Source: Bradyrhizobium sp. CCBAU 53340 (lineage in GTDB: Bacteria; Pseudomonadota; Alphaproteobacteria; Rhizobiales; Xanthobacteraceae). From it: a stretch of 64,000 bases of DNA. The position numbers were made by a program, and so were the translations under genes. Below are positions 52,985 to 64,000 of this stretch, in pieces (the stretch's first letter is position 1; every line of letters begins with the position of its first letter). The notes under the pieces are model-generated. The model was given only the letters and a program-made list of their open reading frames with translations, did no database searches and had not been told where the DNA came from. Location: assembly GCF_015291645.1 (NCBI RefSeq), contig NZ_CP030055.1, forward strand, positions 2,976,001 through 3,040,000, given 5' to 3'.

Positions 52985-53155
52985 ATGTCCAAATCAGTCG
53001 CCCAGCGCTGGATCGACCATCACCTTGAAGCTGCGTCCTCAGAGGCAGAAGCGACTAGTGACGAACAGGCCCGAGCCATCATTGACCGCGCGGTGGCAGA
53101 GTTGGCCGCCCTCCGGCTTGACCGAACGCGCCCCGTTCAAAAGCCGGCGCTCTAG
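52985..53155 (+). CDS. small hypothetical protein
   Basis: A 56-residue, mostly helical acidic/basic protein (MSKSVAQRWIDHHLEAASSE, then EQARAIIDRAVAELAALRLD). The codon use is like its neighbours. The ribosome site is weak. It lies 40 bases after the ligase gene and may be co-transcribed. No function is known. Confidence 0.45.
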   Translation: MSKSVAQRWIDHHLEAASSEAEATSDEQARAIIDRAVAELAALRLDRTRPVQKPAL

Positions 53156-53171
53156 CATGGGAGTTGTCAGC

Positions 53172-54480
53172 CTAGAATTTCAAAGTGGTTCTGAGGCCGA
53201 ACACCGACGCGGTCTTGAGGCCCCGTCCAGCGAGCGGCCCTGTCGGCGATGTGGCACCGCCGCCCGGATGGACGATGTATTGAAAGTTTGGTTGCACCGT
53301 CCAGCCGTCCTTGATCTGATATTGATAGGCCGCCGTGAGCAATCCCTCGAAGCTGCGCACGGGCCAAGTCGGATTCGTGAGGCTCCGAAAATCAGCGTCG
53401 AGCGCCTGCGCGCGTTTCGAAACGTGAGCATAACCCGCAGCGATCCCGAATTTGTCGTCCGGACGGTCGTCGCGCAGACCGATGAACTCGAGGCCCGCAT
53501 CCGCGTAGAGGTCGATCAGGTTGCGATCGGCGGCCGCCCCGGAAACACGCGCGAAAATGCCGATGCCGCGATCGTCGCTCGTCGGCACGCGATAGAGCTT
53601 TTGCTCGAAGACCGCCCAACCGCCGGTATCCCCTGACAATAGCAGCGGCTCGCTGCTGCTGTCGGGAGCGGCGAGCGAGACGCCGTTCGACGCCAGCCGT
53701 TGGTCCGCGAAAGAGCCGAAGTGCCTCCAGCCTCCGAACTTGATCTGGCCGGCGGGGTTAGGATCCCCCTTCTTGTTATTCCAGGCGTACTGGATCTGGC
53801 CGAGAAGGAGGGGAGGATCGTTGACGCGGAAATTCACGCCGTAGCGGTTGCGCTCCTGGGGATCGCCCGGTCCTGGCCCGGCCTGGTTACCATCGAAGAT
53901 TCCGCCCAGCACGGAAAGCTGCTCCGTTACGTTGACTAGAAGCCGGGCTCCCATAGCAGCCAAAGGCGGTGAAGGTCCGCCGCTGGGGAGGTCGATCGAC
54001 GTGATTGCCGGCCAGCCCATCGAAGCATTGGTCAAGACATCTGTGTATTTAGTGTTGAAGAACTCGCTATCGGCGGCGAGCAGCCCGAACTTCAACGAGA
54101 CCTTCTTCGCGCCCCACTGCTTCTCGAAATAGGCTTCGTACAGCCGAGTCGACGGCAGCGCCTCGATGCCGCTGACGACGAAGAAGTTCTGCAGTTTGCT
54201 GCGCGACAGCCCGTCGCCATGGATCTGAAACATGTTGGCGTGAAAGGTGAGCTTATCTATGCCGACAAGCTTCTGCAGATCGACGTCGACGGCGAGGTTC
54301 AGGCGGCCTTCGTAGATCGCCCCTTGCTTCAGTCCTCCCGAAGCATTGCCGAGCACCTCGCCGATATAGGTCGCCGCAAACTTTACGCCGTACTTCTGCA
54401 GTGGATTGGGTAAAAGGCCGAGCGTCTTCTCTTCTACGGTGCTCTCTCCGGTATCGGGATCGGCTGGCTTATCCTCGTCG
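53172..54480 (-). pseudogene. oprB: 5'-truncated carbohydrate-selective porin (OprB family)
   Basis: About 430 residues of an outer-membrane beta-barrel of the OprB family are readable, from STVEEKTLGLLPNP to the C-terminal aromatic end LKTASVFGLRTTLKF. The signal peptide and N-terminus are gone. Upstream of about 54480 the frame continues only as antisense of an IS5-type transposase piece. Without a signal the barrel cannot be exported, so the gene is most likely dead. Confidence 0.8.
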
Positions 54481-54482
54481 GT

Positions 54483-54743
54483 CGCGTCCTTAATGGCATC
54501 TTCTGGGTCTTGCGATCCGGAGCGCCATGGCGCGACCTGCCAGACACCTACGGTCCGTACACGACCTGCCACAATCGCTTTGTTCGTTGGCGACAAGTCG
54601 GTGTTTGGTCCAAGATTCTGAACGCACTGGCAGGCGCCCATGATGCCGCTGTCCAGATGATCGACACCTCCATTGTCCGCGTCCATCAGCACGGAGCCTG
54701 CATCACAAAGAACCAGCGTCAATCGATGGGACGATCACGCGGC
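54483..54743 (+). pseudogene. internal fragment of an IS5-family transposase
   Basis: The frame reads RVLNGIFWVLRSGAPWRDLP, then YGPYTTCHNRFVRWRQ and MIDTSIVRVHQHGA to QSMGRSRG, the N-terminal part of IS5/IS427-type transposases. Both ends are missing. At 54743 it runs directly into unrelated cytochrome sequence. Confidence 0.85.
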
Positions 54744-54860
54744 GACGCACAGGTCGCGGCGGTTGCGACCTATGTCCGAATCCATTGGGGCAAGGCGCCG
54801 CCGGTCAGCGAGGACGAGGCCAGGAAAGAGCGCACGGCGCTGGATGCGAGAACAAACTGA
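54744..54860 (+). pseudogene. C-terminal scrap of a cytochrome c protein
   Basis: The frame continues as VAAVATYVRIHWGKAPPVS and ends ERTALDARTN. This is the last helix of membrane-type cytochrome c proteins that accompany dehydrogenases or oxidases. No CxxCH remains. It is fused in frame to the transposase fragment and convergent with the oxidase operon. Confidence 0.6.
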
Positions 54861-54863
54861 ACC

Positions 54864-55139
54864 TTACGTCCGGGTCAAAAAGTCCATTGACCCCAGCCAT
54901 AGCAGGATGCCGAGCCAGAACAGCCCCGCGCCCGCGAAGACCAGCGTGAGGCCGCCTCGATGACGCAGCTCCATGAAAATGGCGGCGACAAGCCCCGCCT
55001 TGATCGTGCCGATAGTCAGGGCCACGACGCCATTGCCGGCGCCGAGTGGGACATAGGCCATAACCACAGTCAGCGCCAGCAAGGCCAGCAGGCCGAGCCA
55101 GGCTGCGACGAGAGCAGTCGGCGGCCGCCAGTCCGTCAT
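54864..55139 (-). CDS. cytochrome c oxidase subunit IV-type small protein
   Basis: A 91-residue membrane protein with three hydrophobic segments, of the prokaryotic COX4 family (GTIKAGLVAAIFMELRHRGG is diagnostic). ATG 55139 overlaps the subunit III stop by ATGA. It is the last gene of the caa3-type oxidase operon and assists assembly or stability of the complex. Confidence 0.82.
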   Translation of the reverse strand: MTDWRPPTALVAAWLGLLALLALTVVMAYVPLGAGNGVVALTIGTIKAGLVAAIFMELRHRGGLTLVFAGAGLFWLGILLWLGSMDFLTRT

Positions 55140-55780
55140 GATATCGACCTCCCGGGCAGGTAGATCAGCGCGAATAGGAAGATCCAGACAACGTCGACGA
55201 AATGCCAGTACAGCGCCGCGCTGTGCAGGGCCGTGCGATGCCGCGTCGTCGGCGCCCTTCGACAGATGATCGCAAGCGTGACCAGCAGGCAGATCCCGAT
55301 CAGCATGTGCAGCGCATGGATCGCGGTGGCGATGAAGTAGAAGACGAAGAATAGCTGAACGCCGCTGGCCTTTGGTCCGGCGAACTGGAAGTCGATGCCG
55401 GGGACGAGATGCTCGTCGTATTCCTTGCTGTACTCGATGCCCTTGAGCGCGATGAAGACAAGGCCGAGACAGGCAGCACCTACGAGCAGCCATGTGACGA
55501 TCCCGGTGGTGGCGGGCGAGAAAACCTCGACCGCCCACGCCACCAGAAAGCTCGACGTCAGCAGCAGGGCTGTGTTGGCGGTGCCGATCACGATTTCGGT
55601 GTGCCGGCTGCCCGCAGCGAAGCCTTGCGGGAAGACGTGCCGATAGACCAGATAGGCGAGGATCAGGCCGCCGAACAGCAGCACCTCTGTCGCGATGAAC
55701 ACCCACATGCCGAGTTCGGCGGTGTGGTCGCGGTGAGGAATCGATGCATATTGCGGTGAGACGGCGGAGCTCTCAGGCAT
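55136..55780 (-). CDS. ctaE: cytochrome c oxidase subunit III
   Basis: A 214-residue protein with five membrane helices, opening with the conserved [20 protein letters not shown]. It has the short form typical of caa3 oxidases (lacking the first two helices of mitochondrial subunit III). It overlaps the subunit I stop by eight bases. Confidence 0.9.
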   Translation of the reverse strand: MPESSAVSPQYASIPHRDHTAELGMWVFIATEVLLFGGLILAYLVYRHVFPQGFAAGSRHTEIVIGTANTALLLTSSFLVAWAVEVFSPATTGIVTWLLVGAACLGLVFIALKGIEYSKEYDEHLVPGIDFQFAGPKASGVQLFFVFYFIATAIHALHMLIGICLLVTLAIICRRAPTTRHRTALHSAALYWHFVDVVWIFLFALIYLPGRSIS

Positions 55781-57380
55781 TTTGCGGCTCCGCCTCGAAA
55801 CGCTCGTTGTATTGATATGGCTCGCGCGTCACCACCGGCTGGGTCTCAAAGTTGAACTCCGGCGGCGGCGAGGACGTCTGCCATTCGAGGCCAGGCGCGT
55901 TCCACGGGTTTGGCGGCGCGCGTTTGCCAAAGAAGGCGGAGTAGCCGAGATAAAACAGCGGCATCAGATAGGCGACGGCGAGGATCGCGGCGCCTCCTGA
56001 GGACAGCACGTTCCAGAGCTGAAACTCCGGGGGATAGACGTGATAGCGCCGCGGCATGCCCTCGGCGCCCAGGATGAATTGCGGGAAGAATGTGAGGTTG
56101 AAGCCGAAGAAGATCAACATCGCGGCCGTGCGCGCCCAATATTCCGAGTAGAGCCGCCCGGTGATTTTCGGCCACCAGTAATGCAGCCCGCCGAAATAGG
56201 CCGTCACCATGCCGCCGACCATAATGTAATGGAAATGGGCGACCACAAAGTAAGTGTCGGTCGCGTGCACATCGAAGGCGAGGCAGGCCAGGAACAGCCC
56301 GGTGAGGCCCCCGATCGTGAACAGGCCGATGAAGGCTAGCGCATAGAGCATGGGTGCATCAAAATGGATCGAGCCCTTGTGCAGGGTCGCGGTCCAGTTG
56401 AAGACCTTGATCGCAGACGGTACCGCCACGATGAAGCTCATGAAGGAGAAGACGAGGCTTGCCACAAGGGACTGCCCGCTAACGAACATATGGTGGCCCC
56501 AGACCAGGAAGCCGACGGCGGCGATGGCGAGGCTGCACCACGCCACGAACTTGTAGCCGAACACCTCCTTGCGCGAGAAGCAGGAGACCAGTTCGTTGAT
56601 CACCCCCATGCCCGGCAGGATCATGATGTACACGGCGGGATGCGAGTAGAACCAGAACAGGTGCTGGAACAGCAGCGGATCGCCGCCGATCCGGGGATCG
56701 AAGATGCCGACGCCGAAGAACCGTTCCGTCGCCATGAGCAGCAGGGTGATCGCAAGCACGGGCGTTGCCAGCACCAGGATGACTGACGTCGCATAGAGCG
56801 ACCACAGGAACAGCGGCAGCCTGTACCAGGTCAGTCCCGGCGCGCGCAGGCGATGGATGGTGACGATGAAATTGAGGCCGGTCAGGATCGACGAGAAGCC
56901 GGCAATGAAGACGCCGGCGGCGGCGACGATCACATAGCTGTTCGAATAGAGCGTCGAGAACGGCGTGTAGAAGGTCCAGCCGGTGTCAACGCCGCCGGCG
57001 AGGATCGCAAACAGCGTGATGCAGCCGCCGAGCATGAAGATGTACCAGCTTATCAAATTGAGCCGGGGAAAGGCGAGATCGCGCGCGCCGATCATCAGCG
57101 GGACAATAAAATTGCCGAGCGTGTTGGGAATCGACGGGATCAGGAAGAACCACACCATGATGATGCCATGCATGGTGAACAGGCGGTTGTAGACGTCGGA
57201 GCTGACGAGGTCGGCCTGCGGCGTCGCCAGCTCGATCCGGATTGCGGTGGCGGCCGCGCCGCCGATGAAGAAAAAGAAGATCAGGCTCGCGAAATACAGG
57301 ATCGCGATGCGCTTGTGGTCCGTCGTCAGGAACCACGATCGCAGCGTGAAATCGGTGGTGAGATAGTTCTTCTCGCTCAT
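55773..57380 (-). CDS. ctaD: cytochrome c oxidase subunit I (A2-type heme-copper oxidase)
   Basis: A 535-residue subunit with 12 helices. Ligands are visible: heme a by H71 (TMHGIIM) and H384; CuB by H247, H296 and H297; heme a3 by H382; cross-linked Tyr251. The helix VI motif is YSHPAVY, with Tyr245-Ser246 and no Glu, which marks the A2 subfamily, as in Thermus and Rhodothermus caa3 oxidases. It pumps protons while reducing oxygen to water in the inner membrane. Confidence 0.93.
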   Translation of the reverse strand: MSEKNYLTTDFTLRSWFLTTDHKRIAILYFASLIFFFFIGGAAATAIRIELATPQADLVSSDVYNRLFTMHGIIMVWFFLIPSIPNTLGNFIVPLMIGARDLAFPRLNLISWYIFMLGGCITLFAILAGGVDTGWTFYTPFSTLYSNSYVIVAAAGVFIAGFSSILTGLNFIVTIHRLRAPGLTWYRLPLFLWSLYATSVILVLATPVLAITLLLMATERFFGVGIFDPRIGGDPLLFQHLFWFYSHPAVYIMILPGMGVINELVSCFSRKEVFGYKFVAWCSLAIAAVGFLVWGHHMFVSGQSLVASLVFSFMSFIVAVPSAIKVFNWTATLHKGSIHFDAPMLYALAFIGLFTIGGLTGLFLACLAFDVHATDTYFVVAHFHYIMVGGMVTAYFGGLHYWWPKITGRLYSEYWARTAAMLIFFGFNLTFFPQFILGAEGMPRRYHVYPPEFQLWNVLSSGGAAILAVAYLMPLFYLGYSAFFGKRAPPNPWNAPGLEWQTSSPPPEFNFETQPVVTREPYQYNERFEAEPQNA

Positions 57381-58318
57381 GATTGATGTCCTGCGAGCGA
57401 CTTGATGTAGATGACGAGCCGCAGCAGCTGGTCCTCGCTGACCTTGCCCTCGAACGAAGGCATCACCGGCTGATAGCTTGCAACCACCTGGCTGCGCGGC
57501 AGCAGGATGGAATCCCGAATGTACTTGTCATCCGCGATCACGGTGGTGCCGTCGGAGAGCGGCACGGGCTTGCCGTAGACACCTTCGAGCGGCGGCGCAC
57601 GAACGGTCCCACCGCCACCATGGCAGCCGCTGCAGCCGAGCTCGCGGAAGAGCTGGCCGCCTTCGCTCGCGAGCGGGCTGGATGGCGCCTGCTGCGTCAG
57701 CCAGTTGGAGAAGTCGGCCGGATCCATTGCCACGATCTCACCGATCATGCCGGAATGGTCGGTGCCGCAATATTCGGCGCAGAACAGATGATAATGGCCG
57801 GGCTTGTCGACCTCGATCTCGAGGTCCTGGTAGCGGCCCGGAACCACGTCATGCTTGAGCCGAAGCGCCGGGATAAAGAAGCTGTGGATGACGTCTTGCG
57901 AGGCCATCACCAGGCGGATAGGGCGCTTGACCGGGATGTGCAGCGCGTCGATCTCCGACTGACCGCCGAGATGCTGCGTCTTCCACATCCACTGCTTAGC
58001 CACGACGAACACGTCATGTTCGTCGGTCGGTATGCGATAGATCTGGAGATACACGCTTGTGCCCCAGACGAAGAGACCGAGAAAGCAGACGAACGAAGCG
58101 GCAGTCCAGCTCACCTCCCAATGCCAGCTTTTCTTGACGCGGTGGTCGCGATCGGTCTGGTTGCCCGCGCGATAGCGGGCGCAAAACAGCGCGAGCAGAA
58201 AGAACAGCAGTGCGAGCGCTAGCGCACTTGCGAGGAGAAGACCTGCGAACAACAGATCGACGTCACCGCTATGCGGCGACAGGCCGGGATGCCAGAACGG
58301 GATCCACTGGCGCCACAT
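57377..58318 (-). CDS. ctaC: cytochrome c oxidase subunit II with fused cytochrome c domain (caa3 type)
   Basis: A 313-residue subunit. Two membrane helices (about 21-46 and 70-90) lead to the CuA domain with H145, C180, E182, C184, H188 and M191. A C-terminal cytochrome c domain binds heme through C229-S-G-C232-H233 and Met in QPVMPSFEG. This fusion is what defines caa3 oxidases and lets the enzyme take electrons directly from a partner complex. It overlaps subunit I by ATGA. Confidence 0.93.
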   Translation of the reverse strand: MWRQWIPFWHPGLSPHSGDVDLLFAGLLLASALALALLFFLLALFCARYRAGNQTDRDHRVKKSWHWEVSWTAASFVCFLGLFVWGTSVYLQIYRIPTDEHDVFVVAKQWMWKTQHLGGQSEIDALHIPVKRPIRLVMASQDVIHSFFIPALRLKHDVVPGRYQDLEIEVDKPGHYHLFCAEYCGTDHSGMIGEIVAMDPADFSNWLTQQAPSSPLASEGGQLFRELGCSGCHGGGGTVRAPPLEGVYGKPVPLSDGTTVIADDKYIRDSILLPRSQVVASYQPVMPSFEGKVSEDQLLRLVIYIKSLAGHQS

Positions 58319-58344
58319 CTAGGCCAACCCCGATCGGAGCGCGC

Positions 58345-58698
58345 TCATGGAGACGGCCATCCAGGCAGGCCCTTGCGCAGAAGAATCTCGACCGCGCGAT
58401 CGATGGGAATGCGGACCTCCCCTCGGCTGCGATCGGCCCAGCCGTAACCGCCCTCGATCTGCGTTTCCCCCTGTCGTGTTGCCTGTAGTGTGGCTTGTGG
58501 GCTGACCTCGAGCGGAGGCGCATTGGAGCTCATGGCCGGGCGGCTCGCAGGCGTGACGTGTTTGGTGGACAGCGGAAACAAGAGGGGCAGGACGAGCGGG
58601 GTGACTACAATGAAAGTTGCAAGGCCTGCCGCGAGCCAGCTGACAAGGCGGAGTCCGACGTCCGACCGCTCGTAGTCGACGTGGTTGGTGTCCGCCAT
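58345..58698 (-). CDS. membrane-anchored hypothetical protein of the oxidase operon
   Basis: A 117-residue protein, first in the oxidase operon. One membrane helix (WLAAGLATFIVVTPLVLPLLF, about 25-45) is followed by a periplasmic tail ending in RIPIDRAVEILLRKGLPG, a motif I recall in small proteins beside Alternative Complex III and cytochrome oxidase genes. GAGGAC precedes the ATG. It could help assemble the supercomplex. Confidence 0.65.
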   Translation of the reverse strand: MADTNHVDYERSDVGLRLVSWLAAGLATFIVVTPLVLPLLFPLSTKHVTPASRPAMSSNAPPLEVSPQATLQATRQGETQIEGGYGWADRSRGEVRIPIDRAVEILLRKGLPGWPSP

Positions 58699-58744
58699 GC
58701 TGCTGTCCTCGATCGCGGCGGGACAATGCACGCTCGGGGATTGT

Positions 58745-58761
58745 GTTCCTACGTTAGGAAC
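58745..58761. promoter_or_regulatory. palindrome in the divergent oxidase/act promoter
   Basis: GTTCCTA-CGT-TAGGAAC is a perfect 7-bp inverted repeat with a 3-base spacer. On both strands GGAAC is followed after 16 bases by CATT or GATT, close to the GGAAC-N16/17-CGTT of EcfG general-stress promoters. It may be a regulator site or two back-to-back ECF-type promoters. Confidence 0.5.
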
Positions 58762-58817
58762 CAACGCGCGGGGACCAGATTGTCGATCGGACAGCTCGCT
58801 CTCAGGTCACGGCGAGA

Positions 58818-59470
58818 ATGGTGCAAATATTCTCACCTGTGGCGGACACCTGGATTCGCCTGTTTCTGATTGGCGGCCTGTCGCTCGCCGGCGGCAGCAT
58901 CGTGGCCGCTGTCGGCTTCGCGCATTCAGCGTACATGACCGAGACCGATATTCGTCCGCATCAACCGGTGCCGTTCAGTCATCGCCATCACGCGGGGGAA
59001 CTTGGCATCGACTGCCGCTATTGCCACAGCAACGTCGAGGCCGGGCCGCAGGCGGGCCTCCCACCGACCGAGACCTGCATGACATGTCATTCCCAGATCT
59101 GGACCAACGCCTCGATGCTGGAACCGGTGCGGAAGAGCCTCGCCGACAACACGCCGATCCCATGGACGCGCGTTACGAAGCTGCCTGATTACGTGTTCTT
59201 CCGCCACGACATCCATATCGCCAAGGGCGTTGGCTGCGAAAGCTGCCACGGCCGCATCGACCAGATGGCGCTGACTTATCGTGCCAAAGCGTTCACGATG
59301 CAGTTTTGTGTCGATTGCCACCGTGATCCTGCGCCGCATCTGCGCCCCAAGGATCACATCACCGACATGGCGTGGACGCCGCCCGCGAACGCACGCAAGG
59401 AGGGCGAGGCCATGGCCGCCCATGAGGGCATTCGCTTCGGTGAACTCACGCATTGCTACGTGTGTCACCG

Positions 59471-59474
<4 letters not shown>
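58818..59474 (+). CDS. actA: Alternative Complex III pentaheme cytochrome subunit
   Basis: A 218-residue protein. One N-terminal membrane helix (LFLIGGLSLAGGSIVAAVGF) anchors a periplasmic domain with five CxxCH heme sites, at C66, C87, C140, C164 and C213. This count and layout are those of ActA. It moves electrons from the iron-sulfur subunit towards the terminal oxidase. It overlaps actB by ATGA. Confidence 0.92.
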
Positions 59475-62355
<2,881 letters not shown>

Positions 62356-62359
<4 letters not shown>

Positions 62360-63711
62360 GCGAGCGATCCGACATCTTGCCGACGCGCCAGAGCATGGGC
62401 GGTATTACCGACCAGCTCACCGGCATTCCCCTGCATTTCCCGGCGGACCGCCGCTGGGTGATCGCCATGACGGTCGCAAGCGCGCTGCTGCTGTTGCTGA
62501 TGGCCTCGGTGGTCGCGCTGTTTACGCGCGGCGTCGGCATCTGGGGCATCAACATCCCCGTCAACTGGGCGTTCGCGATCCACAATTACGTCTGGTGGCT
62601 CGGCATCGGCCATGCCGGCACGCTGATCTCGGCGCTGCTACTGCTCACCGGCAGCGAGTGGCGCAACTCGCTCAATCGTTTCGCCGAGACCATGACGCTG
62701 TTCGCCGTGGTCTGCGCCGGCATCTATCCGATCCTGCATCTCGGCCGGCCCTGGTACGTCTATTGGATGTTTCCCTATCCGGCGACCATGGGCGTGTGGC
62801 CGCAATTCCGCAGTCCGCTGGAATGGGACATCTGGGCGGTGCTGACCTATCTGACGGGCTCGCTTGCGTTCTGGTACACGGGCCTGATCCCTGATCTCGC
62901 TGCCGCACGCGATCGCGCGACGCGGCGGGGCTGGCAAATTTTCTTTGGCATCACCGCGCTCGGATGGCGCGGATCGGCCAGGCATTGGCAGCGCTGGCAG
63001 CAGGCCTACCGGCTGACCGCGGGGCTTGCTGTGCCGCTGGTTGTCTCCGTCCACAGCGAGGTGTCGTTGCTGTTCGCCGCCGGGCAGATCCCGGGCTGGC
63101 ACTCGACGATCTTTCCACCTTACTTCGTGCTGGGGGCGGCCTTCTCCGGTTTCGCCGTCGTCTCCATCATCACAGTTTCTCTGCGCTCCTGGTTCGGGCT
63201 GAAAGACCTCGTGACTGACGATCATCTCGACCTGCTCGGCAAGGTCTTGCTCGCGACTGGCCTGATGACCGGCTATGGCTACGTCTTCGAGGTGTTCGAT
63301 GCGGTCTATTCCGGCGAGGCGCACGAGATCCAAACGCTGGCCGACCGTTTCACCGGCCCTTATTCCTGGACTTATTGGGGCGCGGTCATCTTCAACTTCA
63401 TTCCGCTGCAGGCGCTGTGGTGGCGAGAGGTGCGGCGCAGCGGCTGGATGCTCCTGCTGATCTCCGCGTCCGTCGTGGTCGGCATGTGGCTTGAGCGCTA
63501 CATGATCCTGGTCACCAGCCTTTATCGCGACTTCCTGGTGTCGTCGTGGAGCCACTTCACGCCGAGCTTCTGGGACTGGTCGACTTATTTCGGCACGATC
63601 GGACTGTTCCTGGTGCCGTTCCTCATCGCCATCAGGCTCGTTCCCATGATCTCGATCTTCGAGAGCAAGGAGCTCCTCCACGAGGAAAAGGAGGAGCAGC
63701 AACATGGCTGA
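62356..63711 (+). CDS. actC: Alternative Complex III NrfD-like membrane subunit
   Basis: A 451-residue inner-membrane subunit with ten hydrophobic segments of the NrfD/PsrC family (GIGHAGTLISALLLLTGSEW, then IYPILHLGRPWYVYWMFPYP). It holds the quinol site. It overlaps actB by ATGA and actD by eight bases, so subunits are made together. Confidence 0.92.
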
Positions 63712-64000
63712 ACAGCTCTACGGCGCGCTGGCTGAATTCAAGTCCCCGGAAGATCTGCTGGCGGCGGCACGCAAGGCGCGGGAGGCCGGCTATCGCAGCC
63801 TCGATGCTTTCACGCCGTTCCCGGTCGAGGGCCTGGATCGCATCCTGCGGTTTCCGCGGGCTACCATCTCCTTCGTCGGCCTCGGTGGAGCGATCGTCGG
63901 CGCAAGCACTGCACTCGCCATGCAGTTCTTCGCCAACTACGACTACCCGCTCAATGTCGGGGGACGGCCGATCTATCCGATCTCGGCCTTTGCGGTCGTG
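63704..64000 (+). CDS. actD: Alternative Complex III small membrane subunit (3' partial)
   Basis: The first 99 residues of a DUF3341/ActD protein (YGALAEFKSPEDLLAAARKA, then GYRSLDAFTPFPVEGLD) ending inside its first hairpin of membrane helices. It continues past the window. GAGGAG precedes ATG 63704, which overlaps the actC stop by eight bases. Confidence 0.9.
   Translation, partial: MAEQLYGALAEFKSPEDLLAAARKAREAGYRSLDAFTPFPVEGLDRILRFPRATISFVGLGGAIVGASTALAMQFFANYDYPLNVGGRPIYPISAFAVV

Noticed and set aside
54510..54860. A 116-residue frame read as one novel protein
   Set aside because: The first part is clearly transposase and the second a cytochrome c tail, so it is a junction artefact rather than a new gene.

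Overview
The window looks like chromosome from an alphaproteobacterium of the Bradyrhizobium type. It is GC-rich and most operons are closed up by ATGA or 8-base start/stop overlaps. A ROSE-type RNA thermometer precedes an hsp20 gene, and several small orphan proteins resemble families I recall mainly from Bradyrhizobium. The genus is an inference; no rRNA or tRNA gene was recognised and no CRISPR array was seen.

Region 1 (1-8877, + strand) is a furan-acid catabolic cluster in hmf order: a 5'-truncated molybdenum hydroxylase large subunit carrying a fused C-terminal CoxG-like domain, FAD and 2Fe-2S subunits, an acyl-CoA synthetase, an enoyl-CoA-hydratase-family hydrolase, an MFS carrier and a GMC oxidoreductase. 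Together these could import furoate/HMF-type compounds, oxidise them to the acid, activate, ring-hydroxylate and hydrolyse them to 2-oxoglutarate. A gene-free stretch follows (8878-9569).

Region 2 (9570-22529) is a catabolic locus of unknown substrate: aldo/keto reductase and GntR/FCD regulator (- strand), then a FAD aromatic-type hydroxylase, a sugar-type ABC importer with an unusual signal-less NMT1-like protein inside the operon, two 3-hydroxyisobutyrate-dehydrogenase-like enzymes, a metal-dependent amidohydrolase, a carboxymuconolactone-decarboxylase-like protein and a Gfo/Idh/MocA oxidoreductase. Region 3 (22723-31022) is a peptide-type ABC importer bracketed by two M20 hydrolases, one of which lacks several metal ligands. 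A UTRA-type GntR regulator is divergent, with a perfect palindrome between. Two related inverted-repeat relics (22534-22660 and 31322-31450) and an IS481-type relic (31842-32121) mark its edges.

Region 4 (32371-42190) is a nine-gene - strand operon: an oligopeptide-type importer wrapped around a three-subunit flavin/iron-sulfur amino-acid (opine, D-hydroxyproline or sarcosine-like) dehydrogenase and an SDR, with a divergent IclR regulator. Region 5 (42191-54860) is a decayed accessory/stress island: a Ku C-terminal relic, thermometer-controlled hsp20, an HtrA/DegP protease, many small orphan proteins, several frameshifted relics, a stand-alone NHEJ-type ATP-dependent ligase, and a junction where an OprB porin gene, an IS5-type transposase piece and a cytochrome c tail meet.

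Region 6 (54864-64000) is respiratory: a caa3-type cytochrome oxidase operon (- strand) divergent from an Alternative Complex III operon (actABC and partial actD). Quinol oxidation by complex III-like ActABCD would feed electrons to the caa3 oxidase. A perfect palindrome with overlapping GGAAC motifs lies in the shared promoter region.
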